Origin: Rhodospirillales bacterium
GTDB lineage: Bacteria > Pseudomonadota > Alphaproteobacteria > Acetobacterales > Acetobacteraceae
NCBI GenBank assembly: GCA_025350425.1
Contig: JANXXW010000113.1
Coordinates: 1-6,940 of the forward strand
DNA length: 6,940 nt
Direction: 5' to 3'
Notes under the pieces: model-generated
Databases searched by the model: none
The model's input: only the letters and a program-made list of their open reading frames with translations
Told to the model about the DNA's origin: nothing
Program-made: the position numbers and the translations under genes
Shown: positions 1 through 5,716 of the stretch, piece by piece
Numbering within the stretch: position 1 is the first letter of the stretch
Layout of the letters: the number at the start of each line of letters is the position of its first letter

Positions 1-748
1 CCTGCAGCGACTGCAGGCCAATCGGCAGCGTCTTCATGCTGGGGCGGTTTATCACTATCAGCGGCCACACGAAGCTGTTCCAACTGCCCAGAAACGCGAT
101 GACGCCAAACGCTGCCAGGGCCGGCTTCGATAGCGGCAGCATGATGCGGCCGAAGATACCCCAGTGGCTGGCGCCATCGATCCGAGCCGCGTCCTCCAAC
201 TCCTGCGGGATGGTCAGGAAGAATTGTCGCATCAAGAAGGTGCCAAAGGAGCTGAACGCCATCGGCACGATCAGCCCCTGGTAGGTGTCGACCCAGCCAA
301 TCGCGGACATCATCAGGAACAGCGGGATGACGATGACGGCCTGCGGCACCATCAGCGTCCCAAGATAAATCAGGAACAGGTTGGCCCGGCCAGGAAAGCG
401 CAATCGGGCGAACGCGTAGCCGGCGAGGGTGGAGACGACTAGCACGATCATGGTGATCGTGCCGGCGACGAAGGCGCTGTTCAGGAAGAAGCGGCCGAAC
501 GGTAGGTATTCCCACGCCTCGATGAAGTTATGCCACCGGACCTTGCCGGGCCACAGCAAGGGAGGCACGGCGAACACCTCGCGATCGAGGCGCAGCGCGG
601 TCGAGACCATCCAGAAGAACGGGAACAGGAACACGCAGGCGGCGACAACGATGCCGCCGTGCAGCAACGTCGCGCGCACGCGCGACGTAAAATAGTGATG
701 GTGCGCGCGCGCCGTAAGATGGCGATGGCGCGGGCCGATGTCAGACAT
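1..748 (-). CDS. MalG/UgpE-type carbohydrate ABC transporter permease, 3' end cut by the window
   Basis: Inner-membrane permease subunit of a sugar-type ABC importer; it should pair with the permease encoded just upstream to form the channel. The frame is open from an ATG at 748-746 to base 1, giving 249 residues with no stop. The usual family length is about 270-300, so only the C-terminal end is missing. Hydrophobic segments lie at about residues 30-50, 90-112, 122-148, 155-175 and 208-232. The EAA cytoplasmic loop that docks to the ATPase is clear: LEDAARIDGA at 184-193, with LP at 204-205. MRQFF at 173-177 and the GSWNSFVWPL stretch at 221-230 are typical of MalG-like permeases. The start overlaps the stop of the upstream permease by 8 bases (ATGTCTGA), which indicates translational coupling. 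The N-terminal tail before the first membrane segment is rich in His and Arg and contains a small internal duplication. The transported substrate cannot be told from the sequence. Confidence 0.93.
   Translation of the reverse strand, partial: MSDIGPRHRHLTARAHHHYFTSRVRATLLHGGIVVAACVFLFPFFWMVSTALRLDREVFAVPPLLWPGKVRWHNFIEAWEYLPFGRFFLNSAFVAGTITMIVLVVSTLAGYAFARLRFPGRANLFLIYLGTLMVPQAVIVIPLFLMMSAIGWVDTYQGLIVPMAFSSFGTFLMRQFFLTIPQELEDAARIDGASHWGIFGRIMLPLSKPALAAFGVIAFLGSWNSFVWPLIVINRPSMKTLPIGLQSLQ
677..730 (-). repeat. Imperfect 27-bp tandem duplication in the permease N-terminus
   Basis: Two adjacent 27-nt units, 730-704 and 703-677 on the minus strand, match at 21 of 27 positions. They encode RHRHLTARA followed by HHHYFTSRV, residues 7-24 of the MalG-type permease, ahead of the first membrane segment. 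The unit length is a multiple of three, so the frame is kept. The flanks are runs of alternating C and G (for example 701-712). The duplication is seen directly; any function is unknown. Confidence 0.6.
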
Positions 749-1637
749 CGTAATGCACCCATCGCTTCTGCATGCGCAATTGGAACGCCGTCAGCAGCAT
801 GATGACTGCGAACAGCACCCATGCGATCGATGACGCGTAGCCGAGCCGGTAGCTGACGAAGCCCTGGCTGTAGATGGCGTAGCCGAGCGTGGTGGTGGCC
901 GCGCCGGGGCCGCCGCGCGTGAGTGCGTAAACCTGGTCGAACGCCTGCAGGCTGGTGATCGCGGTGAGCACCGTGCCGAAGAACAGCGAAGGGGAGATCA
1001 GCGGCAGCCTGATCTTCCAGAACCGCTGCCAGGCGCTGGCACCGTCGATCGCCGCAGCGTCGGTGTAGGTTGCAGGTATCGATTCGAGGGCGGCGCCGAA
1101 CAGCAACATGTTGTAGCCGAAGTGAGACCATAGCGAAACGATGATCACGGCCTGCAAGGCATAGGCAGGCTCGGTGATGAGGTTGGGCATTGGAATGCCG
1201 AGGGAGGCGAACCCCCATTCGATGACGCCGCCTGGCGTGAGCATCAGCAGCCAAACCAGTGCCACTCCCACCAGCGGCGTGAAGGTGGGGAGGAAGAACA
1301 CGAGGCGGAACAGTTGACGGCCCCAGGACAGGCTGCCGATCCACACCGCCATGGCCAGCGAGATGGTGACGTTGAGAAACAGGTATTCGACGGTATAGAC
1401 GACGGTGACGCGGAACACCTTCCAGAAGATTGGGTCAGCGCTCACCAAGCGGATGTAATTGGCGACGCCCACGAAGTGCGTCTCGCCCATCATCTGCCAG
1501 TTGGAAAAGCTGAGGAGCAGCGAGGCGCCGAGTGGTATGATCAGGAAAACCGTTAGGCCGAGCAGGCTTGGCAGCAGGAAAAGCAACGCCGTGCCGCGAT
1601 CACGGTAGCGCGTCCGGCGATGCGTGACAGGTTGCAA
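741..1637 (-). CDS. MalF/UgpA-type carbohydrate ABC transporter permease
   Basis: Inner-membrane permease subunit of a sugar-type ABC importer, 298 residues, a normal length for the family. Membrane segments are visible at about residues 16-44, 76-100, 107-133, 157-183, 213-235 and 266-287. The EAA loop is DAAAIDGA at 193-200, with RLP at 210-212. The RGGPG motif at 241-245, just after the fifth segment, is characteristic of MalF-like permeases. The start appears to be TTG at 1637-1635. No ATG lies between there and the first membrane segment, and the first internal Met (residue 49) would remove that segment. No clear Shine-Dalgarno sequence precedes it. The gene begins 20 bases after the stop of the solute-binding protein gene and overlaps the next permease by 8 bases, so the three form one operon. 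Substrate unknown. Confidence 0.93.
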   Translation of the reverse strand: MQPVTHRRTRYRDRGTALLFLLPSLLGLTVFLIIPLGASLLLSFSNWQMMGETHFVGVANYIRLVSADPIFWKVFRVTVVYTVEYLFLNVTISLAMAVWIGSLSWGRQLFRLVFFLPTFTPLVGVALVWLLMLTPGGVIEWGFASLGIPMPNLITEPAYALQAVIIVSLWSHFGYNMLLFGAALESIPATYTDAAAIDGASAWQRFWKIRLPLISPSLFFGTVLTAITSLQAFDQVYALTRGGPGAATTTLGYAIYSQGFVSYRLGYASSIAWVLFAVIMLLTAFQLRMQKRWVHYDV

Positions 1638-1657
1638 GCGGCTTGTGCGCCGGGCAG

Positions 1658-2899
1658 CTATTGCGAGGCCAAGTTCTGGATCGTGTCGAGCACGTGGGCG
1701 GGCGTGTCGGAGCCGACGTAGGCGAGCGGGGCATATTGTATGAATAGCGCCGAGACCACCGACCAGTTTGGAGTGGTCGCAAGCGGCGCGGCATTGATGA
1801 GCGCGGCCGCAATGGCCTCTCGGGCACCAACGACATCTTGTGCCGCGACATCATACCAGTTCTTCTGGAAATCCTTGCGAGCGCTGAAAGCGCGACCTGC
1901 GTCCGCAAGATACTTTTCTGCGTCTGGCCCGGTCATTACCTGGATCGCTTTCCACGCGGCGTCCTTGTTCTTGCTGGTGGTCGCGATCCCGAAGCCGGAG
2001 CCGGCGGTCAGTGTGAGGCTGCCGGCCTCGCGCGCCGGAATCGAAGCGACTCCAACGGTGAAATTTGCCTTCTTCTTTACGTTGATGAGTTGCCAGGGAC
2101 CATCGACGTACATGGCGACGTTGCCCGAGGTGAAGCGGCCATTGGCGACTGCCGAGGATAGCATTCCGCTGGCCGGGAACAGCGGCGCCACCTTCTGCTG
2201 GCTGACCAGGGCTGCATACTGCGTGAACGCCGCTTTCAGCCCAGCGTTGGTCAGGTCGAGTTCGCCCTTGTCGTCCAGGTAACGGGCGCCCTTGGAACGC
2301 GCAAAGGCGAGGAACGCCTCTGGCTCGCTGATTGCGAAACCATAAGCTCCATTTTTGGTGAGTGCCTTGGCCGCGTTGTTGAAATCAGCCTCGGTCCAGC
2401 CCGGCTTGGGCACTGGCAGACCGTCCTTGACGAACATGTCATGGTTATAGAACAGCACCAGGGGACCGAAATCATACGGCAGTGCGAATTGCTTGCCATC
2501 GCGGGCAAGGCCTTTGAAAATCGAGGGTTCGAAGCTGTCAATATCGAACTTGTCGGCCTTGATGCGAGCGTCCAACGGCTCCATCAGGCCAGCAAAGCCG
2601 GGCGCTCGCAGGCTTTGCAGGCTGACGATGTCGGGCAGCTTGCCGGATGCCGCCAACGTTGGGAGCTTGGTCCAATAGTCCGGGAACGAGGTGGTCTGAA
2701 ACTCCACCGTGATGTCCGGGTATTTCTGGGTAACCAGTGCTGCGACATGCTTCCATGCAACGACCTCCGGCTCCGACCCGGACCACATCAGCCACGTAAG
2801 CCTCACCGGCTCGGCCTGGGCGGAAGTAGCCATCCACACAGGCACGATCAGGGCGGCGAACAGGGCAGAACTGAGCGCGGTTCTGAGCCATGACAGCAT
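1658..2899 (-). CDS. Family 1 extracellular solute-binding protein of the ABC importer
   Basis: Periplasmic binding protein that captures the ligand, probably a sugar or sugar-like compound, and delivers it to the two permeases. From the ATG at 2899-2897 it has 413 residues, normal for the family. A Sec signal peptide is clear: a short tail with one Arg, a hydrophobic core from about residue 7 to 24, and a likely cleavage after SAQA at 26-29. The mature protein begins EPVRLTWLMW, the usual first beta strand. LVLFYNHDMF at 147-156 and GNVAMYVDGPW at 259-269 are hallmark motifs of family 1 sugar-binding proteins. The frame continues ten codons upstream to 2929, but the GGGAGGA site four bases before 2899 and the fit of the signal peptide favour the shorter start. 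It is the first gene of the operon and is divergent from the oxygenase-HEAT gene. The substrate cannot be assigned; a UgpB-like, glycerol-phosphate role is possible but not shown. Confidence 0.93.
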   Translation of the reverse strand: MLSWLRTALSSALFAALIVPVWMATSAQAEPVRLTWLMWSGSEPEVVAWKHVAALVTQKYPDITVEFQTTSFPDYWTKLPTLAASGKLPDIVSLQSLRAPGFAGLMEPLDARIKADKFDIDSFEPSIFKGLARDGKQFALPYDFGPLVLFYNHDMFVKDGLPVPKPGWTEADFNNAAKALTKNGAYGFAISEPEAFLAFARSKGARYLDDKGELDLTNAGLKAAFTQYAALVSQQKVAPLFPASGMLSSAVANGRFTSGNVAMYVDGPWQLINVKKKANFTVGVASIPAREAGSLTLTAGSGFGIATTSKNKDAAWKAIQVMTGPDAEKYLADAGRAFSARKDFQKNWYDVAAQDVVGAREAIAAALINAAPLATTPNWSVVSALFIQYAPLAYVGSDTPAHVLDTIQNLASQ

Positions 2900-2903
2900 C
2901 TTG

Positions 2904-2910
2904 TCCTCCC
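2904..2910 (-). promoter_or_regulatory. Ribosome binding site of the solute-binding protein gene
   Basis: On the minus strand GGGAGGA lies four bases before the ATG at 2899-2897. It is a near-perfect anti-16S match at good spacing, and it decides the start in favour of 2899 over the in-frame ATG at 2929. Confidence 0.8.
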
Positions 2911-2987
2911 ACGAGGTGACTGATCGCACCTTCGTATTTCAAAAGAGCTTCCACTAGGCAGAGTGGCGTGTAAAGTACCTAGAGGGA

Positions 2988-3016
2988 TTCAAACTTCATC
3001 CGTTTCCCGACATAAT
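2988..3016 (+). promoter_or_regulatory. Candidate sigma70-type promoter for the oxygenase-HEAT gene
   Basis: TTCAAA at 2988-2993 (4 of 6 to TTGACA) is followed by a 17-base spacer and CATAAT at 3011-3016 (5 of 6 to TATAAT). Transcription would begin near 3023 and give a leader of roughly 20 nt, just long enough for the GAGGGGG purine tract before the ATG at 3042. It is the best match in the region, but unproven. Confidence 0.4.
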
Positions 3017-3022
3017 TTTGTC
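3009..3022. promoter_or_regulatory. Palindromic operator candidate over the -10 region
   Basis: GACATAATTTTGTC is a 14-base inverted repeat in which six of seven base pairs are self-complementary (12 of 14 positions). It overlaps the candidate -10 box and ends 20 bases before the ATG of the oxygenase gene. A dimeric regulator bound there would block the plus-strand promoter. The half-sites are short, so chance is possible. Confidence 0.35.
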
Positions 3023-3041
3023 TTGAGGGGGAAAATATAAA

Positions 3042-4574
3042 ATGACAGCTCCCGTCCTGCTGACCGACGACGAGATGCAGCGTTTCATCGCGCATGGTTA
3101 CCTGTTGCTGAAAACGCGACTACCCGAGAGTTTTCACCAGAACATCTACGAGCGTTTCGATAAGCTCATCGGGATCGACGCTAAGCTCAATCCCGGCAAC
3201 AACCTTTTGCCAGCCGTGCCGGAACTGAATCAGGTGTTTGCGGACCCTGTGGTTCGGGGCGCGCTGACCAGCGTCGTGGGACCGGATTACGTCATGCATC
3301 CCCATCGGGCGCTGCACAACAACCCGCCGGGCTCGGACGCACAGCGTCTGCATAAGGACAGCTACTGGGGCTATCTCCGCCGCGTGCGCAACCATCGCAG
3401 CCGATGGGTGATGATCATGTATGTGCCGCAGGCCACGCCGCTGGAGCATGGGCCGACCGGGGTGGTCCCAGGCAGCCAATACCAGATGCAGCGGCCGGAC
3501 GAGAGCGTGATGCCGGAGGTGGCGGGGTGTCTGGATGCCGGCGGGTTTCTGCTGATCCACTACGACATCTGGCATCGCAAGATGAAGAACCTCACTGCGA
3601 ACAAGCGGTTCATGATGAAGTTCGAGTTCATCCGCATGCATGAGCCGAAACAGGCAAGCTGGGATCATCAAGACCCTGCATGGCGGCTCGCTGACCTGCC
3701 GGGTATCGACCTTTCGGCGGTTTGGCGCCGGCAATGGAACTGGCTGCGCGGGGCGCCGAACGAAGCCGAGACGAACCAAGTGCCGGGCGATGTGGCGGCT
3801 ACCTTCGAGGGCTCCGACCGCGGGGCGTCGCTGCAGTCGATCAACGCGATTGCCGCGAACCCCGGTTTGGTGCGCGCGCGCCTGCCCCAACTCGCGGCGG
3901 CGCTGCACAATGAATTCGAGCCGATTGCGGTCGATGCCGCATATGCAATGGCGGGGGCCGGGGAGGCGGCGCTGCCGTTGCTGCTGGAGGCCATTGGCCG
4001 CGATAACGGCGCCGACCCCGAGGAGAACCGCAGCAGTCACGACGGCAGCCAGCCCGATCCCGTGAGGGCCGCCCGATGCGCCGCCTACGGGCTGGCCGAA
4101 ATCGGGCTGCCGAGCGTGCCCGCGTTGCTCGACATGCTCGCGACCGGCGTGGCGCATGCGCGCAAGCTGGCGGCTTTCGCGCTGGGCGAGATTGCCATGA
4201 CCGGCCCCGAGGTGACGACGGCCCTATGCAGCGCCACCACTGATGCAGCGGTGACGGTGCGGATCAACGCGGTTGAGGCGCTCGGGCTGAAGCCGGCAAC
4301 CCCCTCAAGCGTGACAGCGCTGTCGGTGGCAATCAAGGACGTGGATCCGCAGGTGCGGTTCTCGGCAGCACTTGCCCTGGCCCAGATCGGGCCGGAAGCC
4401 GAGGCGGCGGTGCCGGCGTTGCAGGAGGCGCTGTCGGACCAAAACAGATATGTGCCGGGCTATGCGGTCGAGGCGCTCGAACGCATCGCCTCACCGGATG
4501 CGATGCGCGCTTTATTGTCGTATTTGAAATCGTCTCGCTGGTGCTCCCACACGTCGCCGGGCAGCATCTACTAG
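3042..4574 (+). CDS. Phytanoyl-CoA-dioxygenase-like Fe(II)/2-oxoglutarate oxygenase fused to C-terminal HEAT repeats
   Basis: Predicted cytoplasmic enzyme of 510 residues in two parts. Residues 1 to about 235 form a PhyH-type double-stranded beta-helix oxygenase domain. The iron ligands are readable as H104 and D106 (in LHKDSYWG) and H178 (in IWHRK), with R189 placed to hold the 2-oxoglutarate carboxylate. PhyH proteins couple 2-oxoglutarate decarboxylation to substrate hydroxylation. Residues about 262-495 are a series of helical HEAT/PBS-lyase-type repeats, with recurring patterns such as RAARCAAYGLAEIG (342-355), HARKLAAFALGEI (372-384), VRINAVEALG (406-415) and VRFSAALALAQIG (438-450). 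The protein ends in a tail, SSRWCSHTSPGSIY. A GAGGGGG tract about ten bases before the ATG supports the start. The gene is divergent from an ABC importer operon, which hints at a shared substrate or signal. HEAT repeats usually bind proteins, so the tail may recruit or position a partner or a protein substrate. The actual substrate is unknown. Confidence 0.88.
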   Translation: MTAPVLLTDDEMQRFIAHGYLLLKTRLPESFHQNIYERFDKLIGIDAKLNPGNNLLPAVPELNQVFADPVVRGALTSVVGPDYVMHPHRALHNNPPGSDAQRLHKDSYWGYLRRVRNHRSRWVMIMYVPQATPLEHGPTGVVPGSQYQMQRPDESVMPEVAGCLDAGGFLLIHYDIWHRKMKNLTANKRFMMKFEFIRMHEPKQASWDHQDPAWRLADLPGIDLSAVWRRQWNWLRGAPNEAETNQVPGDVAATFEGSDRGASLQSINAIAANPGLVRARLPQLAAALHNEFEPIAVDAAYAMAGAGEAALPLLLEAIGRDNGADPEENRSSHDGSQPDPVRAARCAAYGLAEIGLPSVPALLDMLATGVAHARKLAAFALGEIAMTGPEVTTALCSATTDAAVTVRINAVEALGLKPATPSSVTALSVAIKDVDPQVRFSAALALAQIGPEAEAAVPALQEALSDQNRYVPGYAVEALERIASPDAMRALLSYLKSSRWCSHTSPGSIY

Positions 4575-4635
4575 GCATTTCCCTATTCGGCGGGCTCCAA
4601 CGGGTCATGAAGTGCGACTTGCAGCTGACCTGATG

Positions 4636-4664
4636 TCCCCCGTTACAGCCACCGTAACGGGGGA
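4636..4664 (+). terminator. Strong hairpin downstream of the oxygenase-HEAT gene
   Basis: TCCCCCGTTAC at 4636-4646 and its exact reverse complement GTAACGGGGGA at 4654-4664 enclose the 7-base loop AGCCACC. That is 11 perfect pairs, extendable by two G-U pairs. It starts 61 bases after the stop codon at 4574. No T-tract follows on either strand, so it is not a classical intrinsic terminator. It may still end transcription, protect the 3' end of the mRNA, or act as a protein-binding palindrome. Confidence 0.55.
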
Positions 4665-4706
4665 TGGTCCGGATACGGATTGGTCGTCTGTCTGGACAAT
4701 GACCAT
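4664..4706. repeat. Second inverted repeat between the hairpin and the psiE-like gene
   Basis: ATGGTC at 4664-4669 is exactly complementary to GACCAT at 4701-4706. An alternative pairing, GTCCGGA (4667-4673) with TCTGGAC (4691-4697), matches at six of seven positions. The two are mutually exclusive and both abut the larger hairpin. They lie in the leader region of the next gene, ending 20 bases before its ATG. The pairs are short and a role is unproven. Confidence 0.3.
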
Positions 4707-4726
4707 AGGGCGCCCACCTAGCGGCA

Positions 4727-5230
4727 ATGGACATGCCCGAAATTAGCCGGCGGGAAGTGAACCGTTTGGGCACAGCGGCTGGTGGGGTATTCCTTACCGT
4801 CGAAGTGGTAGCCTACGTGGTGCTGGGCATCATGCTGGCCATTGCAGTGTTGATAGGTGTGGGTGGGGCGGCACTCTCCCTGTGGAACGCCATCCTGGCC
4901 TGGGGCGAAGCTGCGGCCCTGGTGTTGGTCGTCGACCGCCTGTTGTTCGTGCTGATGGTGGTTGAGGTGCTGCACACAGTGCGCGTGTCGTTCCGCTCCG
5001 GTACTCTGATGTGTGAGCCGTTCCTCATCGTCGGCCTGATAGCCTCCATCCGTCGCGTGCTTGTGATCACCCTGGAGGCTTCCCAGGCGCATCAGCCGGG
5101 CAAATGGAACCCTGATGCTGAGGCCCTGCTCAATTCAACCATGATAGAACTGACGGTCCTGGGCGGACTAATCCTGGTGATGGTGGTTTCGATCTACATG
5201 CTGCGCCGGAGCGAGCGCGAGCAAGGATAG
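4727..5230 (+). CDS. PsiE-family (phosphate-starvation-inducible type) small membrane protein
   Basis: Integral inner-membrane protein of 167 residues with four likely membrane segments at about residues 20-46, 60-83, 98-117 and 138-158, and a charged C-terminal tail (RRSEREQG). The block LMVVEVLHTVRV (76-87) followed by EPFLIVGLIASIRRVLVIT (97-115) is the recognisable PsiE-family signature. E. coli PsiE is induced on phosphate starvation, but its biochemical role is not established, and many family members are not linked to phosphate. The ATG at 4727 lacks a clear Shine-Dalgarno sequence; the second ATG, at 4733, is possible. The gene stands alone: 152 bases separate it from the oxygenase gene and hairpins lie in that gap. 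No Pho box was evident by eye. It seems to be the last host gene before the integrated element. Family assignment is from remembered motif pattern, not a search. Confidence 0.75.
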   Translation: MDMPEISRREVNRLGTAAGGVFLTVEVVAYVVLGIMLAIAVLIGVGGAALSLWNAILAWGEAAALVLVVDRLLFVLMVVEVLHTVRVSFRSGTLMCEPFLIVGLIASIRRVLVITLEASQAHQPGKWNPDAEALLNSTMIELTVLGGLILVMVVSIYMLRRSEREQG

Positions 5231-5437
5231 ACGTTCGGAACGCGTGGGATCTCCTTGAGACCACTCCAAGAATGCAACACCGCTCATGCGGTGAATGCCC
5301 TAACCTTGCGCGCAGCCCGACCCGGACATGTGCGGACCTTGCGTCAGGGCAGGGTAGCGAGCCGCCACTGGAGCTCAAAACCATGTGGCGTACCGGATTG
5401 GTCACGATCGAACCGGACGTAACTGACTGTAAACAAA
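5231..5437. other. Non-coding stretch between the psiE-like gene and the tRNA remnant
   Basis: I see no credible gene here. It begins with the 11-base palindrome CGTTCGGAACG at 5232-5242, immediately after the stop codon, and contains the small hairpin listed at 5278-5293. The open frames crossing it depend on reading through the tRNA fragment and look accidental. This is most simply the host sequence that originally lay downstream of the tRNA gene. Confidence 0.6.
5278..5293 (+). terminator. Small hairpin downstream of the psiE-like gene
   Basis: CACCGC at 5278-5283 and GCGGTG at 5288-5293 pair perfectly around the loop TCAT, 47 bases after the stop codon at 5230. There is no following T-tract on either strand. 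It could help stop psiE transcripts running toward the opposing tRNA remnant, but it may be incidental. Confidence 0.3.
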
Positions 5438-5483
5438 TGGTGTCCCCGGCGGGATTCGAACCCACGGCCCTAGGATTAGGAAT
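5438..5483 (-). tRNA. Truncated tRNA-Arg(CCU), 3' part only; attachment site core
   Basis: On the minus strand this reads as the 3' part of a tRNA. The parts are an anticodon loop TTCCTAA (5482-5476, anticodon CCU), the 3' anticodon stem TCCTA, the variable loop GGGCC, the T arm GTGGG-TTCGAAT-CCCGC (5465-5449), the acceptor strand CGGGGAC (5448-5442), discriminator A and encoded CCA (5440-5438). Upstream of the loop (5484 and rightward) there is no D arm and no GTCCCCG to pair with the acceptor, so the 5' part is absent. It cannot make a working tRNA. Tyrosine integrases commonly use the anticodon-loop-to-CCA part of a tRNA as attB, and an integrase gene starts 180 bases to the right. It is therefore best read as an att site. 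The break falls at about 5483-5487. Confidence 0.85.
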
Positions 5484-5508
5484 ACTCGGGATGCGGCGTT
5501 TGGCAACC

Positions 5509-5532
5509 TGTTCCGTGTCGTTCCATTATGTC
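5509..5532 (+). repeat. Direct repeat copy 1 near the attachment site
   Basis: The first 16 bases, TGTTCCGTGTCGTTCC, are identical to those at 5605-5620. Including the next eight bases, 22 of 24 positions match the copy at 5605-5628. It lies 26 bases past the truncation point of the tRNA, within the arm region next to the integrase. A role as an integrase arm-type binding site is an inference from position. Confidence 0.65.
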
Positions 5533-5575
5533 CTAGTTTATCCTGTAGAATGCTGATTTCCATTGTATTTTAACG

Positions 5576-5716
5576 TGAAGCCCCGTAAGGATAGTGTCCA
5601 GTGGTGTTCCGTGTCGTTCCCTTCTGTCGGGCTGGCACTGAAGCCCCGAGCGAGGTTCCACGATGCCGGTTCGCCTCACCGATAGCGGGATCGCCAAGGC
5701 GGTTCGTGAAGCCCCG
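5576..5716 (+). repeat. Three copies of TGAAGCCCCG around the integrase start
   Basis: The decamer TGAAGCCCCG occurs at 5576-5585, 5639-5648 and 5707-5716, in the same orientation, with start-to-start spacing of 63 and 68 bases. The last copy is inside the integrase coding region. These could be arm-type sites for the DUF4102 domain, but the short length and GC-rich composition make chance a real alternative. Confidence 0.45.
5605..5628 (+). repeat. Direct repeat copy 2, upstream of the integrase
   Basis: Second copy of the 24-base repeat (22 of 24 matches), exactly 96 bases from the first copy and 35 bases before the integrase start codon. Integrase binding here would also let the protein control its own gene. 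This is seen as repetition only; function is inferred. Confidence 0.65.

Larger units (their letters stand above)
2900..3041. promoter_or_regulatory. Divergent intergenic control region between transporter and oxygenase genes
   Basis: These 142 bases separate two start codons that point away from each other, so the promoters for both transcription units should be here. The part nearest the plus-strand gene is clearly more AT-rich than its surroundings. Short inverted repeats are visible: CCACT and AGTGG, 5-bp arms around AGGCAG at 2951-2966, and a better 14-bp palindrome at 3009-3022. I could not pick out a convincing minus-strand promoter. No regulator gene is adjacent, so the controlling protein is unknown. 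Confidence 0.6.

Noticed and set aside
1..19. CTGCAG repeated twice at the left edge
   Set aside because: It lies in permease coding sequence (LQSLQ) and is explained by codon repetition.
481..1344. Minus-strand open frame of 287 codons
   Set aside because: It is a shifted-frame shadow of the two permease genes, rich in Arg, His and Ala, and has no membrane segments or motifs.
3120..4157. Minus-strand open frame of 345 codons opposite the oxygenase-HEAT gene
   Set aside because: Antisense shadow typical of GC-rich coding DNA. The plus-strand frame has clear domain motifs and this one has none.
1..4574. A phosphonate or phosphate-starvation regulon (Ugp-like importer, PhnY-like oxygenase, PsiE)
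   Set aside because: The three families each have phosphate-linked members, but no Pho box, phosphonatase or Ugp-specific residue could be recognised, and the oxygenase architecture differs from PhnY. It is left as an idea only.
5130..5465. Minus-strand open frame of 111 codons starting in the tRNA fragment (MGSNPAGDTI)
   Set aside because: It begins inside the tRNA T arm and runs into the psiE-like gene. The composition is not protein-like.
5438..5525. A complete tRNA-Arg gene
   Set aside because: The sequence 5' of the anticodon loop has no D arm and no acceptor partner for CGGGGAC, and only three of five anticodon-stem pairs form. It is a fragment.
5272..5556. Plus-strand open frame of 94 codons crossing the tRNA fragment, containing the peptide SPAGFEPTALGLG
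   Set aside because: That peptide is the well-known accidental translation of the antisense of a tRNA T arm and anticodon region. There is no ribosome binding site or family resemblance.
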